DNA of 64,000 nt from Roseiarcus sp963813555 (GTDB lineage: Bacteria > Pseudomonadota > Alphaproteobacteria > Rhizobiales > Beijerinckiaceae). The position numbers were made by a program, and so were the translations under genes. Positions 1 to 9,786 of this stretch are shown here, in pieces. The DNA lies in NCBI GenBank assembly GCA_963813555.1, contig CAWEZX010000009.1, forward strand, positions 62,001 through 126,000. The letters are read 5' to 3'. The notes beneath the pieces are model-generated. The model saw only the letters and a list, made by a program, of their open reading frames with translations. It did no database searches and was not told the origin of the DNA. Position 1 is the stretch's first letter. Every line of letters starts with the position of its first letter.

Positions 1-237
1 GATACACAAAACGGTACCTCTAACATTCTCGGGGATCACGACGAAATCGCCCAAATAGCAACGATTCGCGCAATTTTTGAATTTGCCAGGAATAGGCCCG
101 TGACGGTTGATGGAAACCAGCAATGCGCAAAACACATACCTGGCTCTCCAATCCTGCGCCTACCGCTTGGTGCTCGAAGCGATCATGTCGCAGCGCAGCA
201 AACGGACGGTCTGCAAGAGCAAGATGGGAATAATAAA

Positions 238-408
238 ATGATCTCACTCAAGGGGGTTTCCGATAAACTGAACGCTTGGCGCCGATATCGTGCGGCAGTG
301 CGCGAATTGTCCCAGCTGTCTGACCACGATCTCAGCGACATCGGCATTGGCCGCGGGCAAATCGAGAATATCGCGCGCCGCCCGGTCGTGAGCAAGGCGT
401 CCGCCTGA
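238..408 (+). CDS. DUF1127 small protein
   Basis: This 56-residue product has the layout of alphaproteobacterial DUF1127 proteins: an N-terminal basic amphipathic stretch (LNAWRRYRAAVREL) followed by the hallmark LSDHDLSDIGIGRGQI segment near residues 30-47. The family consists of small, arginine-rich proteins, some of which are linked to RNA turnover or to phosphate and carbon homeostasis. The ATG at 238 was chosen because the domain begins right after it; an in-frame start at 100 would add 46 residues unlike the family. It stands 49 bases before the RND pump gene on the same strand, but a functional link is not evident. The family call is firm and the role is unknown. Confidence 0.8.
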   Translation: MISLKGVSDKLNAWRRYRAAVRELSQLSDHDLSDIGIGRGQIENIARRPVVSKASA

Positions 409-457
409 TCGCAAAGCGCCTAACTATAGGGTTTAACAACGAAGCGAGAGGCGCGTC

Positions 458-3400
458 ATGGGGATTGTCCGCTTTGCGCTCAAGTTTCCGCACACGTTTT
501 TCGTGTTGGCGGCGCTCATCCTGGTGCTCGGCGTGTCGGCGATTCTCTCCATGCCGACCGACATTTTTCCCGAGATCAACATCCCCGTCGTGACGGTGAT
601 CTGGCAAGAAACGGGTCTTTCGACTCCGGAGATGGAGCAACGGATCACAACCTACAGCCAATATGCGATCTCTTCGAGCGTCAACGGCATCAGAGACATC
701 GAGGCGCAGACCCTCAACGGCGTCTCCGTTCAAAAGCTTTACTTCCAGCCCGACGTCGACATCGATCTGGCGATCGCCCAGGTCGTTGCCGGCACGAACG
801 CCATCCGCTCGCTCTTGCCGCCCGGCGTCCAGCCTCCGATCATCGTCCGCTACGACGCCTCGAGCGTGCCGGTTCTGCAGATCTCCTTGAGCTCAGACAC
901 GCTCAACGGCGCCCAGCTCTACGACTACGGCATCTATCGGATGCGCCAGCAGCTTGCGCCGATTCACGGGGTAACGCTGCCGACTCCGGCCGGAGGAAAA
1001 TATCGCCAAATCATGGTGGATATCGACCCTCTGAAACTGCAGGCCAAAGGCTTGACCCCGAACGATGTCGTCAACGCCGTCAATGCGCAAGCCTTCACCG
1101 TCCCTTCTGGGACCGCGAAGTTGGGGGACACGCAATACACGGTGAGGACCAACGCGCTGCCGTCGACGATCGACGATCTCAACAACATCCCGATCAAGTT
1201 TCTCAACGGCGCGACGGTGTTCATCAAGGATGTCGGGCAGGTTCACGACGGCTGGCTGGTCCAGCAGAACGTCGTTCGCACCGAAGGCAAGCAATCGGTT
1301 CTGCTCAGCATCGTCAAGAACGGCAACGCCTCGACGCTTGCGGTCGTCAATGCGGTCAAGGAGGCATTGAAGACCGCCCGAGCCGCGGCGCCGAGCGGCA
1401 TGCAAATCCAGGCGCTGTTCGATCAGTCGGTCTTCGTCAAGGACTCGATCATCGGATTGCTGAGAGAAGGCGCGATCGCCGCAGGCCTGACGGCGCTCAT
1501 GATCATATTGTTCCTCGGTTCGTGGCGTTCGACCTTCATCGTCATGGTCTCCATACCCCTGTCGATCCTCTCGTCGCTCGTCGTCCTCTATTTCCTCGGC
1601 GAGACGATCAATACGATGACGCTCGGCGGCCTGGCGCTGGCGATCGGCATCCTCGTCGACAACTCGACGGTGACGATCGAAAATACGCATCGCTACCTGT
1701 CCGAAGAAAAGATGCCGCTGCCTCAAGCGACGCTCCATGGCTCGGCAAACATTGCCGTCCCGACGCTCGTCTCCACACTGGCGATCAGTTGCGTCTTCAC
1801 CTCTGTCGTGTTCCTCACCGGGCCGGCCAAATTCCTGTTCACGCCGATGGGCCTTGCGGTGGTTTTCGCCATGCTCGCGTCCTACGCATTGTCCAGAACG
1901 CTGACGCCGATTTTGATCGGCTATCTCTTGAAGGGCGAGCATCACGGCGAAGCGGATGCTGCGCGCGGCTGGTTCGCGCGCTTCAACGCGGGGTTTAACC
2001 GGGGGTTCGAGCATTTTCGCGCCAGCTACGCCGATCTGCTCGCGGGATTGGTGCGGCGCCAATTCATCTTGCCGGCGGTGGCGGGATTGGTTCTGATACT
2101 CGGCGGCGTCTTGGTCACCTTCGTAGGCCGCGATTTCTTTCCCGCGATCGACGCCGGCCAGATCCAGCTCCACGTGCGCGCTCCCCCAGGAACGCGGATT
2201 GAGAAGACGACGCAAATATTCCAGGCGATCGAGAACAAGATTCGCCAGATCGTCCCGGAAAGCGACCGCGATCTGATCGTCGACAACATCGGCCTGCCGG
2301 CGCGCACTTACAATTACGCGTTCATGGATGGGACGGCGATCGGCGTCAACGACGGCGTGATCATGGTTGCGCTCAAAGAGGGCCACGCGCCGACAGCCGA
2401 TTATGTCAAGAAACTGCGACAGGCGCTTCCGGCCGCCTTTCCGGAGGATATTTTCTATTTCCAGCCGGCCGATATCGCCACGCAGATCCTCAATTTCGGC
2501 ATTCCCACGCAGATTGATGTACGAACCGTCGGATACGACCGGACGAAGAACCTCGTCGTCGCGAAGGATCTTCGCCGCAGGATGGCTGCGATTCCCGGTC
2601 TGATGGACGTCCATCTCCAACAGGAGCTGGACGGGCCCGACTTTCTCGCCAAGATCGATCGGGCGCGAGCAACTCAATTTGGACTCACGGCGAGCGGGAT
2701 CGCCAACGACATCAATATTTCCCTGAGCTCTTCGGAACAGGTAACGCCGAATTTCTGGACCGATCCCACCAACGGGATACCCTACTTCCTGGCGGTACAA
2801 ACGCCGCAGTATCTCGCCAACTCTTTGAATGAGATCAAGAACACGCCGATCGGCGCCATCGCGGCCCCCCACACCGGCGCCGTGCCCGGCTTGCTGAGCA
2901 ACGTCGCGACGTTCATGCGCGACACGACCCCGACGAACTTGAATGAAGCCAACATACAACCCGTGTACGAGATCTTCGCCAACACCCAGGGCCGCGATCT
3001 CGGCTCAGTGTCGAGCGACATCAATCACATCGTCGCGGACGAGCAAAAACAGCTGAGGCCCGGCAATACCATTCAAGTGGTCGGCCAGATCGAAAGCATG
3101 AACACAGCCTTCCAAAATATGTCGCTCGGGCTCGTGTTCGCGGCGATATTCGTCTACCTCTTGATGGTCGTCAATTACCAGACCTGGGCCGACCCGTTCG
3201 TCGTGATCCTGGCGCTGCCTGCGACGCTTTGCGGCGCTCTGACCATGCTGTTCATTACGGGCACGACGCTCAGCGTTCCCTCGCTGATGGGTATGATCAT
3301 GGCGGTCGGCGTCGCTTCGGCGAACTCGATCCTGCTCGTCACCTATGCGCGCGATGAGCAGCTTGCCGGAAAACCGGCGCTTGAAGCCGCGGTGGAGGCC

Positions 3401-3640
3401 GGCGTCACCCGAATTCGGCCCGTGCTGATGACGGCGACGGCGATGATCGTCGGCATGCTCCCAATGGCGATCGGCGAGCCGGGCGGAGAGCAGAACGCGG
3501 CTTTGGCGCGCGCGGTCGTCGGCGGGCTGCTTTTTGCTACCCCTACCACTTTGTTGCTCGTGCCCTATCTATTTGCGACGCTGCGCAGAGGCGCCGACGG
3601 CAAGGTCGCACATGGCGTATTCGCCGAAGGATTGGAATGA
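458..3640 (+). CDS. RND efflux transporter, inner-membrane subunit
   Basis: This 1060-residue protein has the full AcrB/HAE-type architecture: a first membrane helix at about residues 12-30, a large periplasmic porter loop, a cluster of helices at about 330-540, a second porter loop, and a final helix cluster at about 880-1045. The fourth helix carries LAIGILVDNSTVTIEN, where AcrB has two adjacent aspartates; here the pair is Asp-Asn, as in a subset of the family. RND pumps use the proton gradient to expel drugs, solvents or metals and need an adaptor and an outer-membrane channel. The adaptor follows with an ATGA overlap at 3637. No TolC-like gene is nearby. Substrate cannot be read from sequence. 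A purine-rich GAGAGG lies upstream of the ATG. Confidence 0.93.
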   Translation: MGIVRFALKFPHTFFVLAALILVLGVSAILSMPTDIFPEINIPVVTVIWQETGLSTPEMEQRITTYSQYAISSSVNGIRDIEAQTLNGVSVQKLYFQPDVDIDLAIAQVVAGTNAIRSLLPPGVQPPIIVRYDASSVPVLQISLSSDTLNGAQLYDYGIYRMRQQLAPIHGVTLPTPAGGKYRQIMVDIDPLKLQAKGLTPNDVVNAVNAQAFTVPSGTAKLGDTQYTVRTNALPSTIDDLNNIPIKFLNGATVFIKDVGQVHDGWLVQQNVVRTEGKQSVLLSIVKNGNASTLAVVNAVKEALKTARAAAPSGMQIQALFDQSVFVKDSIIGLLREGAIAAGLTALMIILFLGSWRSTFIVMVSIPLSILSSLVVLYFLGETINTMTLGGLALAIGILVDNSTVTIENTHRYLSEEKMPLPQATLHGSANIAVPTLVSTLAISCVFTSVVFLTGPAKFLFTPMGLAVVFAMLASYALSRTLTPILIGYLLKGEHHGEADAARGWFARFNAGFNRGFEHFRASYADLLAGLVRRQFILPAVAGLVLILGGVLVTFVGRDFFPAIDAGQIQLHVRAPPGTRIEKTTQIFQAIENKIRQIVPESDRDLIVDNIGLPARTYNYAFMDGTAIGVNDGVIMVALKEGHAPTADYVKKLRQALPAAFPEDIFYFQPADIATQILNFGIPTQIDVRTVGYDRTKNLVVAKDLRRRMAAIPGLMDVHLQQELDGPDFLAKIDRARATQFGLTASGIANDINISLSSSEQVTPNFWTDPTNGIPYFLAVQTPQYLANSLNEIKNTPIGAIAAPHTGAVPGLLSNVATFMRDTTPTNLNEANIQPVYEIFANTQGRDLGSVSSDINHIVADEQKQLRPGNTIQVVGQIESMNTAFQNMSLGLVFAAIFVYLLMVVNYQTWADPFVVILALPATLCGALTMLFITGTTLSVPSLMGMIMAVGVASANSILLVTYARDEQLAGKPALEAAVEAGVTRIRPVLMTATAMIVGMLPMAIGEPGGEQNAALARAVVGGLLFATPTTLLLVPYLFATLRRGADGKVAHGVFAEGLE

Positions 3641-4936
3641 TGGCCACGCGGAACGACATTCGGCCGATTGAGCTTCTCCGACCTAGCGAACCCGAACCTG
3701 TTCGCGAGCCTGAGCGTGAAGTTGAGCACCGCCCGCCGCCCGGCGGCGCGAGCCGCGTCGGACGTTGCTTGCTGGGGCTTGGCGCGTTGCTTGTTTTGTC
3801 TGGCGCGGTGGGGTATGGCGGCTGGCGCCACTATCAACTTCATACCGAAGTCATAGCGACGGCGGAACAAACGCGCGACTTCGTGCCGGCGGTTTTGACC
3901 GCTCCCGTGCGTGCGAGCCCCGCGACGACGTCGGTCTTTTGGCCCGGCTCGACCCTGGCCTTCAATTCGGCGGACATCTTCGCTCGCGCCAGCGGATACA
4001 TTACCACACGAAACGTCGACATCGGCAGCCGCGTCAAGAAGGGCGACGTCCTGGTGGAAATCACGGCGCCGGAGATCCAGCATCAAATCGCCCAAGCCCA
4101 GGCGACGCTGGCGCAAAATCAGGCGGCGCTGGTCCAGGCGCAGGCGAATAGAGACCTTGCCAACGTCACCTGGGGGCGCGACAAGACGTTGGTCCAGCAA
4201 GGCTGGGTGACGCTGCAGCAGGGCGACACCGATCGGTTCAACTCTTGCCGCTGATCAGGCTGCGGTGGGGGTAGCCGAAGCGAACATCAAGGCGCAGCAA
4301 GCGCAGATCAAGGTTCTGAGCCAGCAACAGGTCTATCAGACCGTGGTTGCTCCGTTTGACGGCCACATCACCCAGCGCAACGTCGATGTCGGCAGCCTGG
4401 TGCAGGCTGACGCCAACACCGGCACCGATATGTTCACCCTGATGAACGACGATGTGCTTCGCATCCAGCTCTATGTGCCGCAGGACCAGGCATTCGGGGT
4501 CGCTCCAGGCGTCGAAGCGGTGGTGCGCGTGCCGGAGCTGCCGGGTCGCAAGTTTCCCGGCACGGTGACGCGGATCGCCGATGCGCTGCAGCCCGGCACC
4601 CGCACGCTGCTGACCGAGGTCGACGTGCCCAATCCCGACCACGCGCTGCCGGCAGGCGTCTACTGCAACGTCGAGCTGAAAATCCCACGCAAGACGCCGT
4701 CGCTGATCGTTCCGGCGGCGGCGATTGTGTTCAATGCCGACGGACTCAGCGTGATGGTGGTTGAGAATGACGTCGCCCGCGTGCGCCGGGTGACCATCGC
4801 GCGCGACTTCGGCACGACCGTCGAGCTTAGCGCAGGCGTGAAGGACGGGGACCAGGTCATCCTCAATCCGCCGGTGGACTTGACCGACGGTCACAAGGTT
4901 ACGGTCCGGCAGGGGCCGCCGGGGCAGATGTCTTGA
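3637..4936 (+). pseudogene. RND periplasmic adaptor (HlyD/AcrA type), frameshifted
   Basis: The first part (3637-4254) has a short cytoplasmic leader, one membrane anchor (about residues 45-65) and the first half of the barrel-sandwich hybrid plus hairpin, with the motif ASGYITTRNVDIGSRVKKGD. After codon 200 the frame is lost. The other frame resumes with STLAADQAAVGVAEANIKAQ and runs through the second lipoyl half (VVAPFDGHITQRNVDVG) and the beta-barrel to the stop at 4936. One extra base near 4237 would explain the break. The start codon overlaps the pump stop, so the two genes are translationally coupled. Because core genes here also carry one-base indels, this may be a sequence error rather than a dead gene. 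Confidence 0.85.
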
Positions 4937-5135
4937 GTCGCGTCTACTCGCATGGGAAGCGGCGCCGGCCGGAAGGAAATGGCGCCGCAACCTGTTGGAA
5001 TCCCCGGAAACGCGGATGAAAACGGGGCCTTGCTGCGATGCCTTGCCGGCTGATACCAACGGCTTTTTGGGCTAACTCATTGGGGATTCCCTTTGGCGTG
5101 GTTTTCTGACTCTTTTGGCGTGGGAGATTTGCGCC

Positions 5136-5627
5136 ATGCCAGCAGCGGTGAGATTACGAGAGGACTATTCGGCCGAGGAACTTCGGAGGCTCGCCCGCCG
5201 GTCGAAGGACGTCAACCAGAGCCGGCGGCTTCTGTCGCTGGCTGCGGTCCGGGACGGCATGGACCGAGGGGCGGCTGCGAGGATCGGAGGTATGGACCGC
5301 CGGACGCTTCGTGACTGGGTTCACCGCTTCAACGCCTCGGGTCCGGACGGGCTTCTCGACAACTGGACCGAAGGTCCGAAGCCTCGTCTGTCGTCCGATC
5401 AGATGGCCGAGGTCGCCCGAATCGTCGAGGCTGGCCCAGACCGCGAGAAAGATGGCGTCGTGCGCTGGCGTCGGCACGACCTCAAGCGCGTCATCGCCGA
5501 GAGGTTCGGCGTCGACTTCCACGAGCGCTACGTCGGAAAGCTCCTCGAGAAGCTTGGCTTCTCGCATATCAGCGCCAGGCCCCGTCATCCGGGTCAGGAC
5601 GAGCGGATCGTCGAGGCGTTTAAAAAC
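5136..5627 (+). pseudogene. IS630-family transposase, 5' fragment
   Basis: The translation starting MPAAVRLREDYSAEELR contains the paired helix-turn-helix DNA-binding region of an IS630 transposase (residues about 10-155, ending PRHPGQDERIVEAFK). The catalytic DDE half is absent: after about 5627 the reading becomes unrelated. The piece belongs to a different IS630 subgroup from the C-terminal fragment at 7.0-7.6 kb, so the two are not halves of one gene split by the IS110 element between them. A short direct repeat, TTTGGCGTGG, occurs twice just upstream (about 5093 and 5115) and may belong to the element end. Confidence 0.8.
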
Positions 5628-5885
5628 GTATGGCCCGCCCCGTTCGCAATGGGTTTTGTCGAGATTGGCGGCCGATCCAGTCTGCTTCAACGTATCCGGC
5701 CTCGAGGAGCTTCCTCCGGCCATGATGGAGATACGCGCGCTCCGGTCCTCATAAAACTCCCGGCGTCAGCTCGCCGTTTTTTAAGCCAGGCTTCCGGAGC
5801 GCCGTTCGACTGTCAGGCCATCCCGTCGTCACCCTCTCGCAAACCCCTGTTGACCGATGGACGCTTTGAACGCGATCGGCCAATT

Positions 5886-6892
5886 CTATGCCGCCGCAGG
5901 CATTCCCATGACGGCGAACCGTTCTCCGCGCCGCAGCGCCGCCCGGGCGATTCTCGACAGCTTGTTGGCGAAGGCGACGATCGCAACGTTGCGATGGGCG
6001 CGGCCTGAAAGGCCTTTGGCTCATCGGCCCAGCGGCGTGTCGCGCTCAGCCACATAGGCAGCGCGGCGCGTGCACCGTGGATCAGCTGTCGGCGCAGGTA
6101 GCTGTTGCCTCGTTTGCTGATGCCAAGCAGCTTCGGCTTGCCGCCGGTGGTGAACTGACGGGGAACCAGGCCGAGCCACGCGGCGAGATCGCGCCCGCGC
6201 TCGAAGCTTTCCGCCCGACCGACGGCGGCGACAAGGGCGGATGCGACGATCGCGCCGACGCCTGGGATTGTCGTCAGCCGTCGAGCCTCTTCGTTCTCCT
6301 TCACCCAGCGGACCAACTCGGCGTCGAAGGCAGAAAGGCGAGCGTCGGCGACGAGCAGAGCGATTCGTGGGCTCAGGTCGGCTGCGCCTTGCTCGTCCAT
6401 CAGTACGCTCAGAAACTGCTCGAGCTTTCGCTTGCCCCGCGGAGCAACGAATCCGCGCTCCAGCAGGATGGCGCGCAACTGATTGATCAGAGCCGTCCGC
6501 TCCCCGACCAGTCGATCTCGCGATCAATGCAGCGTCTGCATGTCGAGCTGGTCCTGGCCCTTCAGTTCGACGAACCGCATCGTCGGCCGCGTCGCCGCTT
6601 CCGCGATCCCCTCGGCCTCCCGATCGTCGTTCTTCCGCGCCTTGACATGGGGCCGGACATATTCGGGCGACATCAGACGCACGTCATGGCCGTGGGCGGC
6701 GAACACGCGGCCAAGATGGTGGGCGCCGCAGCAGGCTTCCATGCCAACAACGCACGGAGGAAGCTTCTCCGACAGAGCAACCAGCGTCTCCCGTCTCACC
6801 TTACGCCGCATAACGACCGCGCCGGACGTATCCAGCCCAACCACGCTGCAGACGTTCTTGCCGAGGTCGACGCCAAGCACAGAGATATCCAT
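5886..6892 (-). pseudogene. IS110-family transposase, degraded
   Basis: Reading from 6892, the N-terminal RuvC-like DEDD domain is clear (MDISVLGVDLGKNVCSVVG; ARKNDDREAEGIAEAA), followed by the transposase_20 region (TIPGVGAIVASALVAAVG; GNSYLRRQLIHGARA). Two lesions are visible. An in-frame TGA at 6524-6526 sits where relatives have an arginine codon (LH-stop-SRDRLVGERTAL). The frame is then lost between about 5990 and 6070, and the true C-terminus (VAFANKLSRIARAALRRGER) is in another frame ending at 5886. IS110 elements encode a DEDD recombinase that works with an RNA made from the element ends. This copy should be inactive. Confidence 0.85.
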
Positions 6893-6966
6893 CCCTTCCT
6901 CCTCCTGAACCGCCGGCGACCCTACGACGCCGGAAGGAGGGGCGGGCCATTCCATAAGACTTCTCG

Positions 6967-7569
6967 TCGCGAGCGAGCAGGACCGTCCGGACGTAAGACG
7001 CCATCGCGTACGCTGGCGAAACTATCAAGGCCTGATCGATCCCGGGCGCCTGGTTTTTATCGATGAGACCTGGACGATCCTTCGACAGGCTCAGGACCAA
7101 CATGACCCGCCTCCGCGGCTGGGCGCCGAAAGGACAGCGGTTGATCGACAAGGTCCCTCACGGACACTGGAAGACCGCGACGTTCCTCGCCGCCCTGCGC
7201 AGCGATCGCATCGAGGCGCCCTGCCTGTTCGACGGACCCATCAATGGCGAGCGCTTTCTCGCCGACGTCGAGCCATTCCTGGTTCCAACCCTCAAGCCGG
7301 GCGATGTCGTCATCCTCGACAACCTCGGTTCTCACAAGGGAAAGGCGGTGTGGCAGGCGACCCGCTCCGTCGGAGCGCGGTTGGTCTTCCTGCCGAAATA
7401 CTCCCCCGACCTCAATCCGATCGAGCAGGTCTTCGCCAAGTTCAAAACCCTGCTGCGAAAGGTGGGAGCGCGAACATACGAAGCCGTCTCCCAAGCCTGT
7501 GCTCAGATCCTCACGCAATACCCGCCCGAAGAATGCGCCGCATATATCAGGAACGCCGGATATGCGTAA
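6967..7569 (+). pseudogene. IS630-family transposase, 3' fragment with short insertion
   Basis: The fragment keeps the catalytic half of an IS630 DDE transposase: LVFIDETWT (first Asp), VVILDNLGSHKGKAV (second Asp) and SPDLNPIEQVFAKFK (Glu), ending at the TAA at 7567-7569. The N-terminal DNA-binding half is missing. Between DETWT and TNMTRLRGWAP a short stretch at 7077-7095 replaces what is normally one lysine codon and shifts the frame. That insert contains CCTTCGACAGGCTCAGG, a short imperfect palindrome resembling repeats found scattered in many bacterial genomes. The fragment is therefore a relic of a second IS630 type. Confidence 0.82.
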
Positions 7570-7768
7570 ATCCAAAAAGCAAAAGGCTCTAGAGCTTCGC
7601 GCGGCGACAAGCCCTCGGTACGCCGCGGCCCATGACCTCCTCGCGCCTGTCTATGGCTGGTTCACCGAGGGATTCGACACGCCCGACCTGAAAGATGCGA
7701 AGGCGTTGCTCGACGAGCTGGCGTGGCCAAGGGGCCAGGCGGGAGTTTCCAGAGGTCCGCTTCGGTGA
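7562..7768 (+). pseudogene. C-terminal scrap of a cyclase/ATPase-type regulator
   Basis: The 68-residue translation ends with LLAPVYGWFTEGFDTPDLK and DAKALLDELA, a tail I recognise from large TPR-containing adenylate/guanylate cyclase or ATPase proteins of Hyphomicrobiales. The preceding segment KALELRAATS is also family-like, but the repeat that normally connects it is shortened, and the rest of the several-hundred-residue protein is absent. The sequence after LDELA is unrelated. This is a remnant without function, trapped between IS pieces. Family identification rests on memory of a short motif, so it is moderate. Confidence 0.5.
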
Positions 7769-7839
7769 AGATCCTATGAGGGCGATCGGCGGCCGAGGTA
7801 GGTATCCTTGGTCTGTTGGACGACCTCAAGGAGAAGCAG

Positions 7840-8233
7840 ATGTCTCAGTTCTCGGGTTCCCCGCAGGCAGCTCTCGACTACAACTCCACCATCATTGGCG
7901 CGCTGGAATTGAGCGAGAAGAAATGGATTTTGGCTGTTCAACTGCCTGGGGCACGCCGGCATTCGAGGCATGTGCTGGACGCTTGTGGCGATAGGTTGGT
8001 TTCTTTTGTCGAGCGTCTAAAGGCCAGGTGCGCAGCGGCGGGTCGCAAGATCGGCCGGATCATACTGACCCATGAAGCTGGGCGCGACGGCTTTTGGCTG
8101 GCGCGCTTCCTTTGCCCGACGTTGCATCGAGGTCCATGTGATCCAGCCATCGAGCCTGCCTTTGGATCGGCGGGCGCGACGGGCAAAGACGGATGTCATC
8201 GATGTTGAGGACACCAGTCAATTCGATGGTTAG
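7840..8233 (+). pseudogene. IS110-family transposase, 5' fragment (second type)
   Basis: From the ATG at 7840 (MSQFSGSPQAALDYNSTIIG) the translation matches the N-terminal DEDD domain of a distinct IS110-like subgroup, including LTHEAGRDGFWLARFL at about residues 75-90. The frame then breaks near 8110. The other frame gives EVHVIQPSSLPLDRRARRAK and TDVIDVED before a TAG at 8231-8233. The transposase_20 half is absent. The element is inert. Confidence 0.72.
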
Positions 8234-8242
8234 CCTGTCCAA

Positions 8243-8527
8243 TCAATAGGTTAAGCGATTAGTTGTAAGAGGTAAGAGGTCCCAGTTCCGTGAAAAATAA
8301 CACTCGAAGCCGAGATTGCGCAGTTCATGCACAATCCATGGCGTCATGGCGCCGGTTTCGATCCCTACCCGAGCATTGTCGCCCGCGTATCTGGGCAAGG
8401 CGACGCTGATCTGTTCTGGAACCGAGGGGCACTGACCTCGCCATATTCTCCGGCCGTCCTTGTCAACGACGCAAATCGCCGTCATCTTTTGCGAAACGTC
8501 CGAAGGTGCGATTAAACCGGGCGTCAT
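8243..8527 (-). pseudogene. IS110-family transposase, N-terminal fragment (third type)
   Basis: The minus-strand translation contains DVSQKMTAICVVDKDG and VGIETGAMTPWIVHELRNLGF, typical of the first 80 residues of an IS110-family DEDD transposase. The Asp-Glu parts of the active site (DVSQK and IETG) are present. The reading then runs into unrelated sequence at 8243 and upstream of about 8490. With the two other IS110 pieces at 5.9-8.2 kb, it shows that this stretch repeatedly received IS110 elements that later decayed. Confidence 0.65.
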
Positions 8528-8679
8528 CGCCCAGATCGCGGCACTGTCGGTGGATTACGCGCGGACCGCGATTATCCGATGTTCATATACGTCGAGACAT
8601 GACAATGCCCCTCGACCTGTTGTTCCAGTCCAAGCGAAACAAGGCGCCGCACACTTTCTTTCGGTGGCAGGTCTTCTGA

Positions 8680-9783
8680 CTATGTTTGAATCTGGACCCG
8701 AGCAACCGGGCGATGCCGGCGGCACCAGAACGGACGGCTGGTCCACCGCCGCTCCAGCGCGTAGTAGGCGCGTAGCGTGTGCCAATACGACCCGAACTCC
8801 TGGTCCAACAAACGCCAATACCGCCTTACGCCGACCGTTTCGCCGCGACACAGCCAGTCAACTATCGCGTAGGATGCGAATACTCCCGATCGCAGCGCTT
8901 TGACGATACCTTGACCGCAAACCGGATCGAAGCAGGACGCGGCGTCTCCGACGGCGAGAATTGGCTCCTCGCCCCACTTGGGAAGGCGGCGCGAGTTCGC
9001 CGGGACGAAGCGCTGGAGAGCGAGAGGGCGAGCGTGCTTTGCAAAGAGCCGCACGTGTTGCGTTCTGCTCAGCAACTCGATGAAACCATCGGTCCCGTGC
9101 AAGCCCAGAGAGCGCACCTCGCTGGCGTCGGTCATACAAGCGATCACGCGCCGGCGGCCAGGGATTGCCGCAGTGTACCACCACCCGTCTGAAAACGTTT
9201 CAATGAGGAGTCCGTCGCCTTCGTCGCGCAATGTCTCCAGATGCATGAAGCAGCCAACCAGCTGGTCCAGATTCGCCGGGCGAATACCTTGGGATCGCGT
9301 GAGCGCGGTTGAGCGGCCCGTGGCGTCGACGACGAAGCGCGCAGAATAAGTCTTGCCGACGTCAAGGCTCACTTGCCATTCGCCGTCGGCATTTGTCAGG
9401 TCGATGACTCGCGCCGGGACTCGGTGAGCAGCGCAGCCCCCGGCCGCGGCCGCGAGCGTCACATCAAATCGGCTCCGATCCAGCCGCCAACCCACCTGTT
9501 CAGTTTGAAATAGGAATTCGTTGCTGGACAGACGCCCGTCACCCCAGGCGCTGAGCGTGCGATAAGAAGGGCAATGTCCATCGGCGACGAATGTCTCCCA
9601 TAAGCCAAGCCTCTGAAGTAACGGACGAATCGCGGGCGGTACGCTCTCCCCGATCCGAGGGGTCTTTGGAGGCGCCGCGTCGATTAGGCAGACCTTCAGT
9701 TCAGGGGCGATTCTCGCAAGCATGATTGCAGTCGCGCAGCCGGCAGGCCCCGCACCCGCAATCACGACGTCGAAATTCGCCAA
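8680..9783 (-). CDS. LodB-like FAD-dependent oxidoreductase
   Basis: This 367-residue flavoprotein starts with a Rossmann dinucleotide motif (VVIAGAGPAGCATAIML, residues 5-21). It also has RIGESVPPAIRPLL (about 43-56), GWRLDRSRFD, and the second FAD motif AVGDAASCFDPVCGQGI (about 285-301). This pattern is shared by flavin-dependent halogenase-like and geranylgeranyl reductase-like enzymes, and by LodB/GoxB, the flavoproteins needed to build the cysteine tryptophylquinone cofactor of LodA/GoxA oxidases. A LodA-like gene lies just upstream in the same operon, which favours the LodB role. The conserved halogenase motif WxWxIP is not seen. The gene follows the small beta-rich gene by 3 bases and is the last of the cluster. 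No signal peptide is present. Confidence 0.82.
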   Translation of the reverse strand: MANFDVVIAGAGPAGCATAIMLARIAPELKVCLIDAAPPKTPRIGESVPPAIRPLLQRLGLWETFVADGHCPSYRTLSAWGDGRLSSNEFLFQTEQVGWRLDRSRFDVTLAAAAGGCAAHRVPARVIDLTNADGEWQVSLDVGKTYSARFVVDATGRSTALTRSQGIRPANLDQLVGCFMHLETLRDEGDGLLIETFSDGWWYTAAIPGRRRVIACMTDASEVRSLGLHGTDGFIELLSRTQHVRLFAKHARPLALQRFVPANSRRLPKWGEEPILAVGDAASCFDPVCGQGIVKALRSGVFASYAIVDWLCRGETVGVRRYWRLLDQEFGSYWHTLRAYYALERRWTSRPFWCRRHRPVARVQIQT

Positions 9784-9786
9784 AGG

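Noticed and set aside
893..2959. Long minus-strand reading (688 codons) opposite the RND pump
   Set aside because: It is Arg/Asp-rich antisense sequence of a clear transporter gene and has no family features.
458..4936. Metal (CusA/CzcA) efflux assignment for the RND pair
   Set aside because: The pump shows no Met-pair or metal-type motif I can support and there is no metal-binding neighbour.
8680..9783. Tryptophan halogenase assignment for the flavoprotein
   Set aside because: The halogenase WxWxIP motif was not found, and the LodA-like neighbour favours a LodB role.
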